Source: an uncultured Caballeronia sp. (GTDB taxonomy: Bacteria > Pseudomonadota > Gammaproteobacteria > Burkholderiales > Burkholderiaceae). Taken from it: a stretch of 44,046 bases of DNA. The notes under the pieces are model-generated. The model was not told the origin of the DNA and made no database searches. It saw only the letters and a list, made by a program, of their open reading frames with translations. The DNA is taken from positions 1-44,046 of the forward strand of contig CALNPU010000008.1 in the NCBI GenBank assembly GCA_940588625.1, given 5' to 3'. The number at the start of each line of letters is the position of its first letter. Position 1 is the first letter of the stretch. Shown here one piece after another: positions 28,487 through 38,160 of the stretch. The position numbers and the translations under genes were made by a program.

Positions 28487-29021
28487 TTAATGCTTGTTGT
28501 CGTCGGAACCGCCCCGCTTGAACTTACCGAGCGCGGCGAACGGATTGGGTCTGCCTGTGCCGCCATCCTGCTGCGTGCCTGCATCGTCATTCAGACCACC
28601 ATCGTCCAGCTGCCCTCAGCGCCGTCGAGACCCGTCACCAGGCTCTCGTCCGCTTCTTCTTCCGTCGTGACAATGCGATAAGTTGCATCGACATCCAGGT
28701 GCTGCGAATACGGCGAAAGACAACGCTGGCATTCGATCCAGACCGATCCGTGCACAGCGAGCCGCAAATAAGACTGCGGCGCTTCAGTGCCATCGTCCTG
28801 CAACTCGGGCTACATGGAGCCTTCGGCCTGCCATGAAAACACCCCGTGTCGCGGTCTGGGGCATCGGCCGGCATCCATCGGCACTTCGTTCAGCATACGC
28901 GGCAATTGCAGACTCGTACACCGCCTGCTACCTGCCGACGGCTCTGGGCGAATTCGAACAGGTCGAGTGCGCGCAAGTCGGCGGGACATGCAGGTTTGCT
29001 AAGATTCAGATTCTGTATCAT
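28487..29021 (-). pseudogene. yceD: YceD/DUF177 (23S rRNA accumulation protein), broken
   Basis: YceD is a conserved protein next to rpmF that is implicated in 23S rRNA accumulation. From ATG 29021 the first frame gives IQNLNLSKPACPADLRALD, LFEFAQSRRQVAGGVRV and stops. Other frames continue LPRMLNEVPMDA, VFSWQAEGSM, an in-frame TAG, PELQDDGTEAPQSYLRLAVHG and SVWIECQRCLSPYSQHL to ESLVTGLDGAEGS. The final piece (LDDGGLNDDAGTQQDGG, NPFAALGKFKRGG, ending DDNKH) is in a third frame. The family's central block, with a DL-DLIEEELLLALP-like stretch, is absent, which indicates a deletion of roughly 45 codons near 28610. Frameshifts, a stop and a deletion together make it dead. Confidence 0.85.
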
Positions 29022-29467
29022 CTGCGCTCCTGCAGTGGTCGTTGCCGTGACGGCTGGATAGCAAGCTACGGAGGACGACCGGGGGGGTGAAACCGCAGTA
29101 TGCACCGCACGGGACCCGTCCGGCTGGTGTGGTTTATCCCGATCTTTCGGCGATGCTTCAACCGACGTTTCAACCTTAAGCACCGGCTCAAGCACCTTTT
29201 TGCCGGTTTGAGCAATCTTATCTGGTCGCTACTGGCCGCTAAATCCGTCTGCGCTGGTGCGCGGGCATCTCGGTACACTTCCAGTCGCCGCTATCATGGC
29301 CCTACACGCTTCTCAATCGGGCCCCCGCATACCACCGAACTCCCATTCGAATCGTAGCGGCTTTGTCTTTTCGAGTCAAACACCTATGCTCCGGTGTGCG
29401 GCACGGCCGGTTCAGTCCGGACTCAGCCCGGTTCCAGTCCTTCACCCCTTTATAGCCAATCCCTTTC
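29022..29467. other. Divergent spacer between yceD and maf remnants
   Basis: No gene or RNA is recognised in these 446 bases. It is where promoters for the two divergent operons should lie. Candidate boxes are weak and I do not name one. Its length and irregular base composition suggest further decayed sequence. Confidence 0.4.
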
Positions 29468-30061
29468 ATGCCCGACGCCTCAAAGCCGTGCCTCACCCTT
29501 GCCTCGAGTTCGCGTTACCGGCGGGAGTTGCTCGAACGCCTGCGCATTCCCTTCGATGTGATCACGCCCGATATCGACGAAACGCCGGAAACCACGGCTG
29601 TCCGGCTGTCGATCGCCAAGGCGCGTGCGGCCGCGGCCCGCGTGACCCATGCTTCCGGTGCGCTAGTGATTGGCTCGGATCAGGTAGCGACCTGCGACGG
29701 CCGTCAGATCGGCAAGCCCGGCACGCATGACAACGCGCGCGCTCAGCTTTAGTCGATGCGTGGCAAAAGCGTCGAATTCCACAGCGCGCTTTGTCTCTTC
29801 GACAGCCGCACGGACGCGATCCAATCCACCGATATCGTCACGCGCGTGCAATTTCGCGACTTGACGGATAAGGAAATCGAAGCGTATTTACTCGCCGAAA
29901 CGCCTTACGACGTGGCGGGCAGCGCGAAATCAGAGGGTTTGGGCATCATGCTCGTCGATGCAATTCACTCCGACGATCCCACCGCGCTGGTCGGCTTGTC
30001 GCTGATTGCGTTGTCGCGGATGTTGCGCACGGCCGGGTTTCCGTTGGTGGAGGCAGCATGA
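29468..30061 (+). pseudogene. maf: Maf-like nucleotide pyrophosphatase split by one in-frame TAG
   Basis: Maf-family enzymes hydrolyse non-canonical nucleoside triphosphates such as m7GTP or dTTP/UTP. From ATG 29468 the frame reads [33 protein letters not shown] and [22 protein letters not shown], then AQL and a TAG at 29750-29752. The same frame then continues directly as SMRGKSVEFHSALCLF, RVQFRDLTDKEIEAYL, ETPYDVAGSAKSEGLGIMLV and SLIALSRML, stopping at 30061. No other lesion is visible, so this is the least decayed pseudogene here. Suppression cannot be excluded, but nothing suggests it. The stop overlaps the next gene's ATG by four bases. Confidence 0.88.
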
Positions 30062-30759
30062 GCGGCGTCCTGTATCTCCATCCCGAACACGCTTGGCGAC
30101 GGCGACAGCGCCGCGCTCGCCGACGTCCTGCCCGAACCCGTGCGTGCTCGCGCCGCGGCGCTACAGTACTACACTACATTGGTGAGAACGCGAAAACCAC
30201 GCGCGCCTTCCTGAAGAAGGTCGGAACCGAACGGCCGATCCAGGAAATCGAGATCCGCGAACTCAACGTGAATATACCGCCTGGCGAGGTCGAGAAGCTG
30301 CTCAAACCAATTCTGGAAGGCACTGACGCCGCCGGTCTCGTCTCGGAAGCGGGATGCCGACAGTCGCAGATCCGGGCGGCGTGAAAGTCGTGCCGTTCGT
30401 CGGTCCAAGTTCGATTTTGCTGGCGTTGATGGCGTCGGGCATGAACGGGCAGAGCTTCGCGTTCAACGGCTATCTTCCCGTCGATGCCACCGAGCAGGGC
30501 AAACGCCTGCGCGAATTGGAAGCGTTGTCACGCAAGGCCAACCAGACGCAGATCTTTATCGAGACGCCGTACAGGAATCGTGCGCTGCTGGCTGGACACG
30601 TTGCTCGCGACCTGCGCCCCGTCCACGCTGGTGTGCGTCGCGGTTGACCTGACATTACCGGCCGAGATGATCGTCACGCGAACTGTGGCGGACTGGAAAA
30701 AGAAAGCCGCGCCTGAGCTGCATAAACGGCCGGCGATTTTCCTTTTGTTGGGGGCGTAA
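30058..30759 (+). pseudogene. SAM-dependent methyltransferase of the tetrapyrrole-methylase (RsmI-like) fold, broken
   Basis: The sequence resembles RsmI, which 2'-O-methylates C1402 of 16S rRNA, but it belongs to the shorter version found next to maf. It starts MSGVLYL at 30058, and the next piece (IPNTLGDGDSAALADVLPEPV) is in another frame. HYIGENAKTTRAFLKKVGT and IQEIEIRELNVN follow in the first frame, then LVSEAG shifts. VKVVPFVGPSSILLALMASG and FAFNGYLPVDATEQG follow, with about 10 residues missing before VKVV. The last piece is LLATCAPSTLVCVAVDLTLP and ends AIFLLLGA at 30759. Several shifts and a small deletion inactivate it. Confidence 0.8.
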
Positions 30760-30783
30760 GGCTCTCAGCCAGCCCGTGGGCGC

Positions 30784-30819
30784 GAGAAAAACCGCTCGCC
30801 TGAATACCCAAGGCGAGCG
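30784..30819 (-). terminator. Terminator of the rluC-sppA operon
   Basis: CGCTCGCCT and AGGCGAGCG pair perfectly (9 bp) around a 9-base loop. On the minus strand GTTTTTC follows. It lies 29 bases past the sppA stop. Confidence 0.8.
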
Positions 30820-30847
30820 ACTTATCATCTGATGAAAGGGACGAAGC

Positions 30848-31837
30848 TCACTTCAACTGCATCTTTCCGCCCATCATCAGGGCATGCATTGATGCATTGC
30901 CGACCGCTGCGCCAAACTTGCGCGCCACGCGCTCGCCAATGCTCTCTTTCTGCGTGTAATCGACAATATCCGGCTGCTTGACGATCTCGCGTGCAACGTA
31001 ATCGGCGTTGCCGAGACCATCGGCGAGACCTAGTTCCACGCTCTTCTGACCCGTCCAGAACATGCCCGAGAACACATCGGGCGTGTCTTTCAGGCGATTG
31101 CCCCGGCCTTGTTTAACGGCATCGATGAATTGCTGGTGAATCTGGTCAAGCATCTCCTGCGCGTGAGCATCCATGGCCGGCGTCTCGGGCGAGAACGGAT
31201 CGAACGCGCCCTTGTTTGCACCCGACGTATGCAGCCGGCGTTGCACCCCAAGCTTGTCCATCAGGCCCGTAAAGCCGAAACCGTCCATCAGCACGCCAAT
31301 TGACCCGACAATGCTCGCCTTGTCGACGTAGATCTTGTCGGCCGCCGCCGCGGCGTAATAACCACCCGACGCGCACATGTCGCCCACCACCACATACAGC
31401 GGTTTTGATGGATATTTCGCCCGCAAACGCGTGATCTCGCGGTTGATGATGCCCGCCTGCACCGGACTGCCGCCCGGGCTGTTGCAGCGAAGGATCACCG
31501 CAGCCGTGCCGTCGTCTTCAAACGCGCTGTCGAGCGCCGCGTTCACGTTGTCCGCGCTTGCGTCGCCATTCGAGGAGATTTCGCCTTCCAGTTCAACCAG
31601 CGCCGTATGGCGCGCCGTTTTTGCGACTTTGTCGCTGGTGAAATCGAACGCACTCCAGACCGCGATCACCAGGATCGCAAGGAACACGAAGCGGAAAAAT
31701 ATCCGCCAACGGCGCGCAGCGCGCTGTTCATTGATGGCCGCAAGCGCGATACGTTCGAGCGCGGCGCGCTCCCAGTTGTCGCCGGTGGGCACGGGACGCG
31801 CCTTATCCGCGGAATCGGTGAGAATTTGATCGGACAT
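30848..31837 (-). CDS. sppA: Signal peptide peptidase SppA (S49 family)
   Basis: SppA degrades cleaved signal peptides and other peptides at the inner membrane. The 329-residue protein has one transmembrane helix near residues 47-64 (RFVFLAILVIAVWSAF). The S49 domain carries VILRCNSPGGSPVQAG, nucleophile Ser in MCASGGYYAAAAADKIY, VGSIGVLMDGFGF, and the likely catalytic Lys in TSGANKGAFDPFSP. Its length matches the short, single-domain form. The ATG at 31837 begins MSDQILTDSADKARP. It is the last gene of the rluC operon and is intact, although the two genes before it are dead. Confidence 0.93.
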   Translation of the reverse strand: MSDQILTDSADKARPVPTGDNWERAALERIALAAINEQRAARRWRIFFRFVFLAILVIAVWSAFDFTSDKVAKTARHTALVELEGEISSNGDASADNVNAALDSAFEDDGTAAVILRCNSPGGSPVQAGIINREITRLRAKYPSKPLYVVVGDMCASGGYYAAAAADKIYVDKASIVGSIGVLMDGFGFTGLMDKLGVQRRLHTSGANKGAFDPFSPETPAMDAHAQEMLDQIHQQFIDAVKQGRGNRLKDTPDVFSGMFWTGQKSVELGLADGLGNADYVAREIVKQPDIVDYTQKESIGERVARKFGAAVGNASMHALMMGGKMQLK

Positions 31838-31897
31838 GCGTCGCCTGGTTGACTTATTGAAAATGAAGAGCGGGTATGTTTCAAGCCGCGAGAACGG

Positions 31898-32286
31898 TCA
31901 AGCCGGACGGATATCTTCGTCGGGAAGCCAGAAGACGGCACGGCCTTCGGGTGTGTCGCGATCTTCCGCTGCCACCCGCCGCAAAGGCGCGCCGCGACAT
32001 GGCCACCAACGCATTTTCCGGTGTCCGGCTCGTAGATAGCGAGCGCCGTGAGTCGCGCACATCAAGTATAAGTATAAGCCGGAGCTCTCGAAGAACTTGC
32101 CTTCGGACCAGTCCATCTCCATGGGCACGTGCGCGCAGCGGTTGAGATAGCCAAAGGGGGTGTGCCGTCGTAGTGGACGAAAAACACCGTAGCTTCACCG
32201 CCTTTGTCGACTGCCTTGTGACGAACGCCGTCGACCAGCTCTTCCGACGCGCAGATTCGCACCGGCTCCAGCGGCGTTCCTGTCAT
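31898..32286 (-). pseudogene. Rieske [2Fe-2S] protein, broken
   Basis: Small Rieske ferredoxin-like proteins carry a 2Fe-2S cluster on Cys-x-His and Cys-x2-His. ATG 32286 gives MTGTPLEPVRICASEELVDG and VFFVHYDGTPPLAIS, then shifts frame. Another frame supplies YLNRCAHVPMEMDWSEGKFF and LYLMCATHGA, which hold both ligand pairs. A further shift precedes CRGAPLRRVA and AVFWLPDEDIRPA, ending at 31898. At least two frame changes make it non-functional. Its ATG overlaps the TGA of the HAD gene, the ancestral operon junction. Confidence 0.82.
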
Positions 32287-32800
32287 GCATGCTCCCGCAG
32301 CCAGTCTCTAGCGACGTGACGTTTTCGGCCACGAACAACGGCTCCAGCGCTTGCAGCGACTTTGCTGGATGCGCGCCGTACGTCACACCGACGGCCGCCG
32401 CGCCGGCATTCTTCAGCATCTGCAGGTCGTGCGTGGTGTCGCCGATCATCACGGTGCGGCTCACGTCCTGCCCGAGTTCGCGCGTGAGTTCGTGCAGCAT
32501 GGCCGGATGCTGCTTGGAGAACGTTTCGTCGGCGCAGCGCGTGCCGTCGAAGAGGCTTGTCGGGCGCGACTGGTCCAGCGCGCGATTCAGGCCCACGCGG
32601 TTTTTGCCTGTTGCGACCGCCAGCAGGTAGCCCTCGTCGCGCAGCCCAAGGCCGATCACGTAGCTTGCCGCTTCGTCAGCGGGAACGGGCAGGCTCAGGT
32701 CGTGGCACGCCGCCTGAATGCTGCGCGTAATGTGCGCTGTGGAATCCATCAAGGTGCCGTCCCAGTCGAAGACAATCAGGTCGAATTGCTGACGGGCCAT
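32283..32800 (-). pseudogene. HAD-superfamily phosphatase (Gph-like), cap deleted and C-terminus shifted
   Basis: HAD phosphatases of this type dephosphorylate small metabolites such as phosphoglycolate. ATG 32800 gives FDLIVFDWDGTLMDSTAHI (nucleophile motif DxDGT), LAVATGKNRVGLNRAL, DETFSKQHPAMLHEL and MIGDTTHDLQMLKNAGA, which are motifs I-IV. VIGLGLRDEGYLLAV joins the start of the cap directly to motif II, so about 50 cap residues are missing in frame. Near the end ENVTSLETGC replaces what reads in another frame as a normal end (WLREHA, stop 32283-32285), and the shifted frame runs on to 32195. It starts directly at the rluC stop. The short form could fold, but a functional enzyme is unlikely. 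Confidence 0.75.
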
Positions 32801-33799
32801 TTATTGGGGCTCTCTAGAATTGAGTTGTCCGATGAAGCGCTGGCATTCGGCCGGCAGCGACGCTTCGACCTGAAGCGTCTCGCCGGTCGCCGGATGCACG
32901 AGTTTCAGCCGGAAAGCGTGCAGAAACATGCGTTTGAGCGACGGATTGGCGTCGGTGCGCACCAGATTCTTGTTTAGCGCAAAGTCGCCGTATTTGGTGT
33001 CACCGGCGATCGGCAGGCCGATATGCGCCATGTGCACACGAATCTGATGCGTACGGCCCATCTTAAGTTCCGCCTCGACCCACGCGTACTCACTGAAACG
33101 CTCGATCAGGTTGAACACGGTATGCGACGCAAGACCCTCGTCCTGGACCCGCACGCGGCGCTCGCCCTCGGGCGTCAGGTACTTGTGCAGCGGCTCCTTC
33201 ACGATCCGCCGGCGGCCCCAACCCGCCAGCCAGTCGCCGTAACCAATAGCCTGGTAGCGTTTATCGATAAGGTTCTCGCGCATCTGCTCATGCATGTTGA
33301 TCAGCGCCGAGCGTTTTTTCGCGAGCATCAACACGCCTGACGTCTCGCGATCCAGCCGATGCACCAATTCGAGGAATTTTGCCTGCGGGCGCGCGTTGCG
33401 CAATTGTTCGATGACGCCGAACGCCACGCCACTGCCGCCATGAACAGCGACGCCGGCAGGTTTATCGATCACGATCAGATGATCGTCTTCAAATAGTATG
33501 GGGAATTCGGCTGCGGGCGCATTCGATGAAACCGGCCTTTCGTCCAGTTGCGCGGTACGAATAGGCGGGACGCGAACGAGATCGCCCATTTCCAGCCTGT
33601 AAGCGGCGTCGATACGGCCCTTGTTTACGCGCACTTCCCCGCTGCGCAAAATCCGGTAAATGTGACTTTTCGGCACGCCTTTACAGACGCGGAGTAAAAA
33701 ATTGTCGATACGTTGACCTGCCGCATTTTCGTCGATCTCGATCATGGAGACCTGTTCGCTTGCGACCTTTTTATGGGATGTTTTGCTTAACTCACTCAT
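32801..33799 (-). CDS. rluC: 23S rRNA pseudouridine synthase RluC
   Basis: RluC makes pseudouridines 955, 2504 and 2580 in 23S rRNA. The 332-residue protein has an N-terminal S4 RNA-binding domain (QRIDNFLLRVCKGVPKSHIY through GEVRVNKGRID, residues 29-64). The catalytic domain has Asp150 in LVHRLDRETSGVLML, and GRTHQIRVHMAHIGLPIAGD follows. The ATG at 33799 starts MSELSKTSHKK. It is divergent from rne, and the rne promoter overlaps its first codons. The same rluC/rne divergent pair occurs in many proteobacteria. The gene is intact. Confidence 0.94.
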   Translation of the reverse strand: MSELSKTSHKKVASEQVSMIEIDENAAGQRIDNFLLRVCKGVPKSHIYRILRSGEVRVNKGRIDAAYRLEMGDLVRVPPIRTAQLDERPVSSNAPAAEFPILFEDDHLIVIDKPAGVAVHGGSGVAFGVIEQLRNARPQAKFLELVHRLDRETSGVLMLAKKRSALINMHEQMRENLIDKRYQAIGYGDWLAGWGRRRIVKEPLHKYLTPEGERRVRVQDEGLASHTVFNLIERFSEYAWVEAELKMGRTHQIRVHMAHIGLPIAGDTKYGDFALNKNLVRTDANPSLKRMFLHAFRLKLVHPATGETLQVEASLPAECQRFIGQLNSREPQ

Positions 33800-33811
33800 T
33801 CTGAATATAAT
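33783..33811 (+). promoter_or_regulatory. Strong sigma70-type promoter for rne
   Basis: TTGCTT (33783-33788), a 17-base spacer and a perfect TATAAT (33806-33811) point to rne. Transcription would begin near 33818, giving a leader of about 895 bases. The -35 box lies inside the first codons of rluC on the other strand. Confidence 0.7.
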
Positions 33812-34712
33812 TTGCGGGCAGTCTGGAAAAAGCCACTAAGCTGGCCGGATGTTGTCAGACTGTACACAGGTGCAAACGATAAACCGTTATTTTACTTGCG
33901 CCCAGGGCCAGTTGCTCACCCGGAAAACGGAGTAACAAGTTGCACGCACGACGATATCGCACGGCAGGGATGGTGCCCACAGGCGCGTTCGGTCGAGTTG
34001 ATCGTCGACACGGTAACGGATTTTTGGCGATCAAGAATTTTATCGGCGAGAGACGATGAGGTCTGGACTTAAACCCGGCTTCTTCCGGATGTGACCCGGG
34101 TATTAGGCAGGTATCGAAAAGATATCGCGCGGGTATCAGATCAGGTTAGGGTGAACGGAACATCGTCGCTTGGCCGTTGCGAAGAAAACGGCCTTTGCTG
34201 CAAGCTGCGCTGAAACGGGCGAAGCGTGGCAGAGGACGCACAAGACGAGACACCCAACGCGGTTATCGGGCGCTTTGAGCACCCGGCAAACCGCAACGGC
34301 AACCTGCTGCAGGTTTGGAAAACGTCGGTCGGTTTGCTTGACGCGCGGGTTATGCGCGAAGATCCTCCACCCGCGTTTGACACTGTGTCAGGGCGCATCC
34401 GGCTGCTGCCGGCTCTTCATTGAAGGACGTCGAACCGCAGTGCTGTGTCGCTTAAGCCGCTAGCCGTTGCTTTACGGTGTGTCGAAGTCTTTTCGCATGT
34501 GCCCCAAGGCCTTGCTGCCCGTCGCGACGTGTTTCGTCGCTGGCCGGCGGCCAGACTCCCGTCCCAGGCAATTCTCCCCGCCAGAATTCCCGCTCCAGCG
34601 TGCTTTGTGACAACACACAAAAAAAAGCGCGGCGCGCCCGCCCTCCTGCTTCACGCGACAACCGCGCGAATTCGCTCGATGGGGGCCGGTAGAGCCGCTC
34701 TGGAGCAGTCCA
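33800..34712 (+). other. Long rne leader/spacer
   Basis: These 913 bases separate divergent rluC and rne. Apart from the promoter at 33783-33811, I see no gene. Short open frames (for example 34226-34423) have no family resemblance. In E. coli the 361-base rne leader mediates autoregulation by RNase E, so this longer leader may do the same; that is inference. A GGAG at about 34700 provides the rne Shine-Dalgarno sequence. Confidence 0.55.
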
Positions 34713-37700
34713 ATGAAACGCATGCTGTTTAACGCGACGCAGCAAGAAGAATTGCGCGTCGCCATCGTCGATGGGCAAAAACTCATCGATATCGACATCG
34801 AAACCGCTGGGCGCGAACAGCGCAAAGGCAATATCTACAAGGGAGTTGTTACCCGCATCGAGCCCTCGCTCGAAGCCTGTTTTGTGAACTATGGCGAAGA
34901 CCGCCACGGTTTTCTGCCGTTCAAGGAAGTTGCGCGCCAGTATTTCAAGGACGGCGTCGACATGCGCTCCGCGCGCATCCAGGACGCGCTGCGCGAAGGC
35001 CACGAACTCATCGTTCAGGTCGAAAAGGAAGCGCGCGGCAACAAGGGCGCAGCCCTGACCACGTTCATCTCGCTCGCCGGACGTTACCTCGTCCTGATGC
35101 CGAACAACCCGCGTGGCGGTGGTGTATCGCGCCGGATCGAAGGCGACGAGCGCCAGGAATTGCGCGAAACGATGGCCCAGCTCGATTTGCCGGAAGGCAC
35201 GAGCATCATCGCGCGTACGGCAGGGATTGGCCGCTCGGCTGAAGAACTGCAGTGGGACCTGAATTACCTGATGCAATTGTGGCGCGCGGTGGAAGCGGCG
35301 TCGCAAAGCGGTGTGGCCGGCAAGCCGATGCTGATTTATCTCGAATCCAGCTTGGTGATCCGCGCAATCCGCGATTATTTCCAGCCGGATATCGGCGAAA
35401 TTCTGATCGATACCACCGAAATCCATGACCAGGCCAGCGCCTTCATGGACATCGTGATGCCGGATAACTTGAGCAAAGTTAAGCGCTATCACGACAACGT
35501 TCCCCTCTTTTCCCGTTTCCAGATCGAACACCAGATTGAAACCGCGTATTCGCGCACGGTGCCGTTGCCCTCGGGCGGCGCGATCGTGATCGACCACACG
35601 GAAGCGCTGGTGGCTATCGACGTGAACTCGGCCCGCTCGACGAAGGGCGCGGATATCGAGGAAACGGCGACCCGCACGAACCTCGAAGCCGCCGACGAAG
35701 TCGCGCGCCAGTTGCGCCTGCGCGACCTGGGCGGTTTGATCGTGATCGACTTCATCGACATGGAGTCTGCCAAGAGCCAGCGTGAAGTCGAGCAGCGTCT
35801 CAAAGACGCGCTCAAGCACGACCGTGCACGTGTACAAATGGGCAAGATTTCGCGCTTTGGTTTGATGGAACTGTCGCGTCAGCGGCTGCGTCCCGCCCTC
35901 TCAGAAGGCAGCCATGTGACGTGCCCGCGTTGTAACGGCACAGGCCACATTCGCGATACCGAATCGTCCGCGCTGCAAGTGCTGCGGATCATTCAGGAAG
36001 AAGCCATGAAGGAAAACTCCGCGGCAATTCATTGCCAGGTGCCGGTGGAAGTCACCGCCTTCCTGATGAACGAAAAGCGTTCGGAAATCAACAAGATCGA
36101 GTCGCGCTTCAAGGTCAACGTCGTGTTGATCCCGAACAAGCATCTCGAAACGCCGCATTACAAGCTGGAACGCCTGCGCCACGACGACACGCGTCTGGAT
36201 GAGCCGCGTGCATCCTGGAAAATGGCCGAAGAAGCGGCGCACGAACTGGAATCCGAAACGGGTTACAGCAAGCGCACCGAAGAAATCAAGCCGAAGCAGG
36301 AAGCGATGGTCAAGGGCATCACGCCGGCATCGCCTGCGCCCAGCGCACCGGTGAAGGTGGCAGCGACTCCGGTCGCGGCACCTGCGCCAGTGGTGGCTGC
36401 GTCGACAGGTGGGTTTATCGGCTGGCTGAAGAAGCTGTTTGGCGTGCAGCCCGAAGTGAAACCGGCTCCCGAGCCCGTCGCAGCGCCCGCACCGGTACGT
36501 CCGGTACGCGGCGAACGGCCCGAGCGTTCGGGTCAAGGTGGTGACCGGAACCGGAATCGTCGTGGTGGTGCGGCTTCGCGCGATAGCGCTGCTGCTACTA
36601 CCGGAGCTACGCCAAGCGCGCCGGGCACGGCAGGTGGTCGTCAAAACCCGCGCCGCGAGGAACGGGAACCGAAGGAAACGCGTGAACCGCGCGAGAACCG
36701 TGGTGAAAGTGCGCCGGAACGTGCTGAAGCCGCTGATCGCGGTGGACGCCGTGAACGTGGGGAACGTCCGGAACGGGGCGAACGCCGTAAGCCACAGCCA
36801 GAAGCCGCCGTCGAAGCGTTGACGCCAGGCGAAACGGTGGTGTCGGAGTTCACGGAAAACACCCTGTCAGGCGGGGAATCGCAGCAGAACGGCAGCGCTG
36901 ACGCATTGCAGGCCGATCAGGCCAGCGCAGCGCGTGAAGGAGAAGAGCGTCGTCGTCGCCGTCGTGGTCGTCGCGGCGGACGCCGTGATCGTGAAGAAGA
37001 AGGCGTGACGGCCAATCAGGCCGCCGATACCGCTGAAAACAAAGGTAATGCTGACAGCGAACGTGCTCAAGCCGGTGTGTTCGGCACGGATTCGTCGAAT
37101 GAAACCGATGACAGCCGTGATTCCGCACCCGTTGCAGACAAGCCGGTCGAGACGGTGCCGGCAGTGCAGGCACCCGAGTACGCACCCGCACACGCAGTCA
37201 CAGTCGAGCCGGTTTCAGCCGCCGCGGTCAGCGTGACGGAGTTGCCTGAACCGGTTCGTGTCGCGCAAGTTGCACCGGTGGAAGCAGCGCCGGTGGAAGC
37301 GGGACACGCCGAGGCCGAAGGTTTTGTCGTGTCGCATGCAGTGCAGGAAGTTCACGCCGCTCAGGAAACCAGCGCAACGGTTACTGAAGTCCCCGCAACG
37401 GACATCTTCGAAAAACCAGTCTCACGGCCGATCAAGAACCCGTTCGGACCGACGCCGAAGGTAGCGGAAGAAAAGGTCGAAAGTCCTTTCACAGATACCC
37501 CGAAGGCAGTAGAACCTGAGCCCGTCATTACTCACGTTCAGTCGGAAGCTCAAGTCGCTGAACCGGTGGAAACGGCGCCGGTCGCCGCGACGCAGGAATC
37601 GGAGACGGTTGCGTCGATCACATTACCCGCGCCTGTCGTGGCAGAAGCGTCTGCGCCGGTCGAACCCGAGCCGGTGAAGACGTTTGAACCGGTAGAAACC

Positions 37701-37973
37701 GTGGCTTCTGCAGTACCCGCTCCTGTAGCGGCTGCTCCGGCCGCCCCAGTTGCTCCGCTCGCTGTGGTCACCCTGAAGGAAGAAGTGCTCAAGCCGATGC
37801 TGGATACGGCGGGCCTCGTTTGGGTGAACACCGACGCCGACAAGCTCCGCGCAGCCCGCGAAGCTGCCGCGCAGGCGGAAGCACCGAAGCGTGTCGTGCG
37901 CGAACGCAAGCGCCTACCGCCGCTCGACACCGCGCCGATGCAGCAAGTCGAAACGGGTAAAAACGCACACTAA
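34713..37973 (+). CDS. rne: Ribonuclease E
   Basis: RNase E initiates mRNA decay, processes rRNA and tRNA, and scaffolds the degradosome. The 1086-residue protein starts [20 protein letters not shown]. The N-terminal catalytic half has the S1 domain (about 38-120), and metal ligands Asp303 (AIDVNSA) and Asp346 (VIDFIDM). The Zn-link Cys404/Cys407 is in CPRCNGTG; the numbering matches E. coli exactly. The amphipathic membrane-targeting segment is [13 protein letters not shown] (about 566-578). The C-terminal half is disordered, with arginine-rich RNA-binding stretches ([15 protein letters not shown]) and Pro/Val/Glu repeats. The extreme C-terminus ([16 protein letters not shown]) looks like a conserved partner-binding motif, possibly for PNPase. 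The gene is intact and ends at a terminator. Confidence 0.96.
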   Translation: MKRMLFNATQQEELRVAIVDGQKLIDIDIETAGREQRKGNIYKGVVTRIEPSLEACFVNYGEDRHGFLPFKEVARQYFKDGVDMRSARIQDALREGHELIVQVEKEARGNKGAALTTFISLAGRYLVLMPNNPRGGGVSRRIEGDERQELRETMAQLDLPEGTSIIARTAGIGRSAEELQWDLNYLMQLWRAVEAASQSGVAGKPMLIYLESSLVIRAIRDYFQPDIGEILIDTTEIHDQASAFMDIVMPDNLSKVKRYHDNVPLFSRFQIEHQIETAYSRTVPLPSGGAIVIDHTEALVAIDVNSARSTKGADIEETATRTNLEAADEVARQLRLRDLGGLIVIDFIDMESAKSQREVEQRLKDALKHDRARVQMGKISRFGLMELSRQRLRPALSEGSHVTCPRCNGTGHIRDTESSALQVLRIIQEEAMKENSAAIHCQVPVEVTAFLMNEKRSEINKIESRFKVNVVLIPNKHLETPHYKLERLRHDDTRLDEPRASWKMAEEAAHELESETGYSKRTEEIKPKQEAMVKGITPASPAPSAPVKVAATPVAAPAPVVAASTGGFIGWLKKLFGVQPEVKPAPEPVAAPAPVRPVRGERPERSGQGGDRNRNRRGGAASRDSAAATTGATPSAPGTAGGRQNPRREEREPKETREPRENRGESAPERAEAADRGGRRERGERPERGERRKPQPEAAVEALTPGETVVSEFTENTLSGGESQQNGSADALQADQASAAREGEERRRRRRGRRGGRRDREEEGVTANQAADTAENKGNADSERAQAGVFGTDSSNETDDSRDSAPVADKPVETVPAVQAPEYAPAHAVTVEPVSAAAVSVTELPEPVRVAQVAPVEAAPVEAGHAEAEGFVVSHAVQEVHAAQETSATVTEVPATDIFEKPVSRPIKNPFGPTPKVAEEKVESPFTDTPKAVEPEPVITHVQSEAQVAEPVETAPVAATQESETVASITLPAPVVAEASAPVEPEPVKTFEPVETVASAVPAPVAAAPAAPVAPLAVVTLKEEVLKPMLDTAGLVWVNTDADKLRAAREAAAQAEAPKRVVRERKRLPPLDTAPMQQVETGKNAH

Positions 37974-37991
37974 ACGCGTCCGACGCCTCGG

Positions 37992-38028
37992 AAAGCGCCA
38001 CGTGATTCCGGTCCGTGGCACTTTTTAT
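37992..38028 (+). terminator. Terminator of rne
   Basis: AAAGCGCCACG and CGTGGCACTTT pair over 11 positions with one mismatch around a 9-base loop, and T5 follows. It begins 18 bases after the rne stop. Confidence 0.85.
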
Positions 38029-38160
38029 TGCGCGGTGAAAAAATGAATGACCGCGAAAACGGAACGGCAAGCCGCCTTAAAACCACCCTTCCGCTAAAAC
38101 GAGTTGTTAGACCTTCATAGCAGCCGCCCCACCGCCGCTGCGCGAGAAATAAAACGATCA

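Noticed and set aside
29468..30061. Amber suppression or pyrrolysine-like readthrough of the maf TAG
   Set aside because: No suppressor signal or downstream element is visible, and many neighbouring genes are plainly dead, so a nonsense mutation is simpler.
34226..34423. A 65-codon gene in the rne leader
   Set aside because: There is no family resemblance or good ribosome-binding site, and it lies within a presumed untranslated leader.
34452..35837. A 461-codon open frame on the minus strand opposite rne
   Set aside because: It mirrors the strongly coding plus frame of rne, lies wholly inside it for most of its length, and has His/Arg/Val-rich composition without motifs. It is a shadow of high-GC codon usage.
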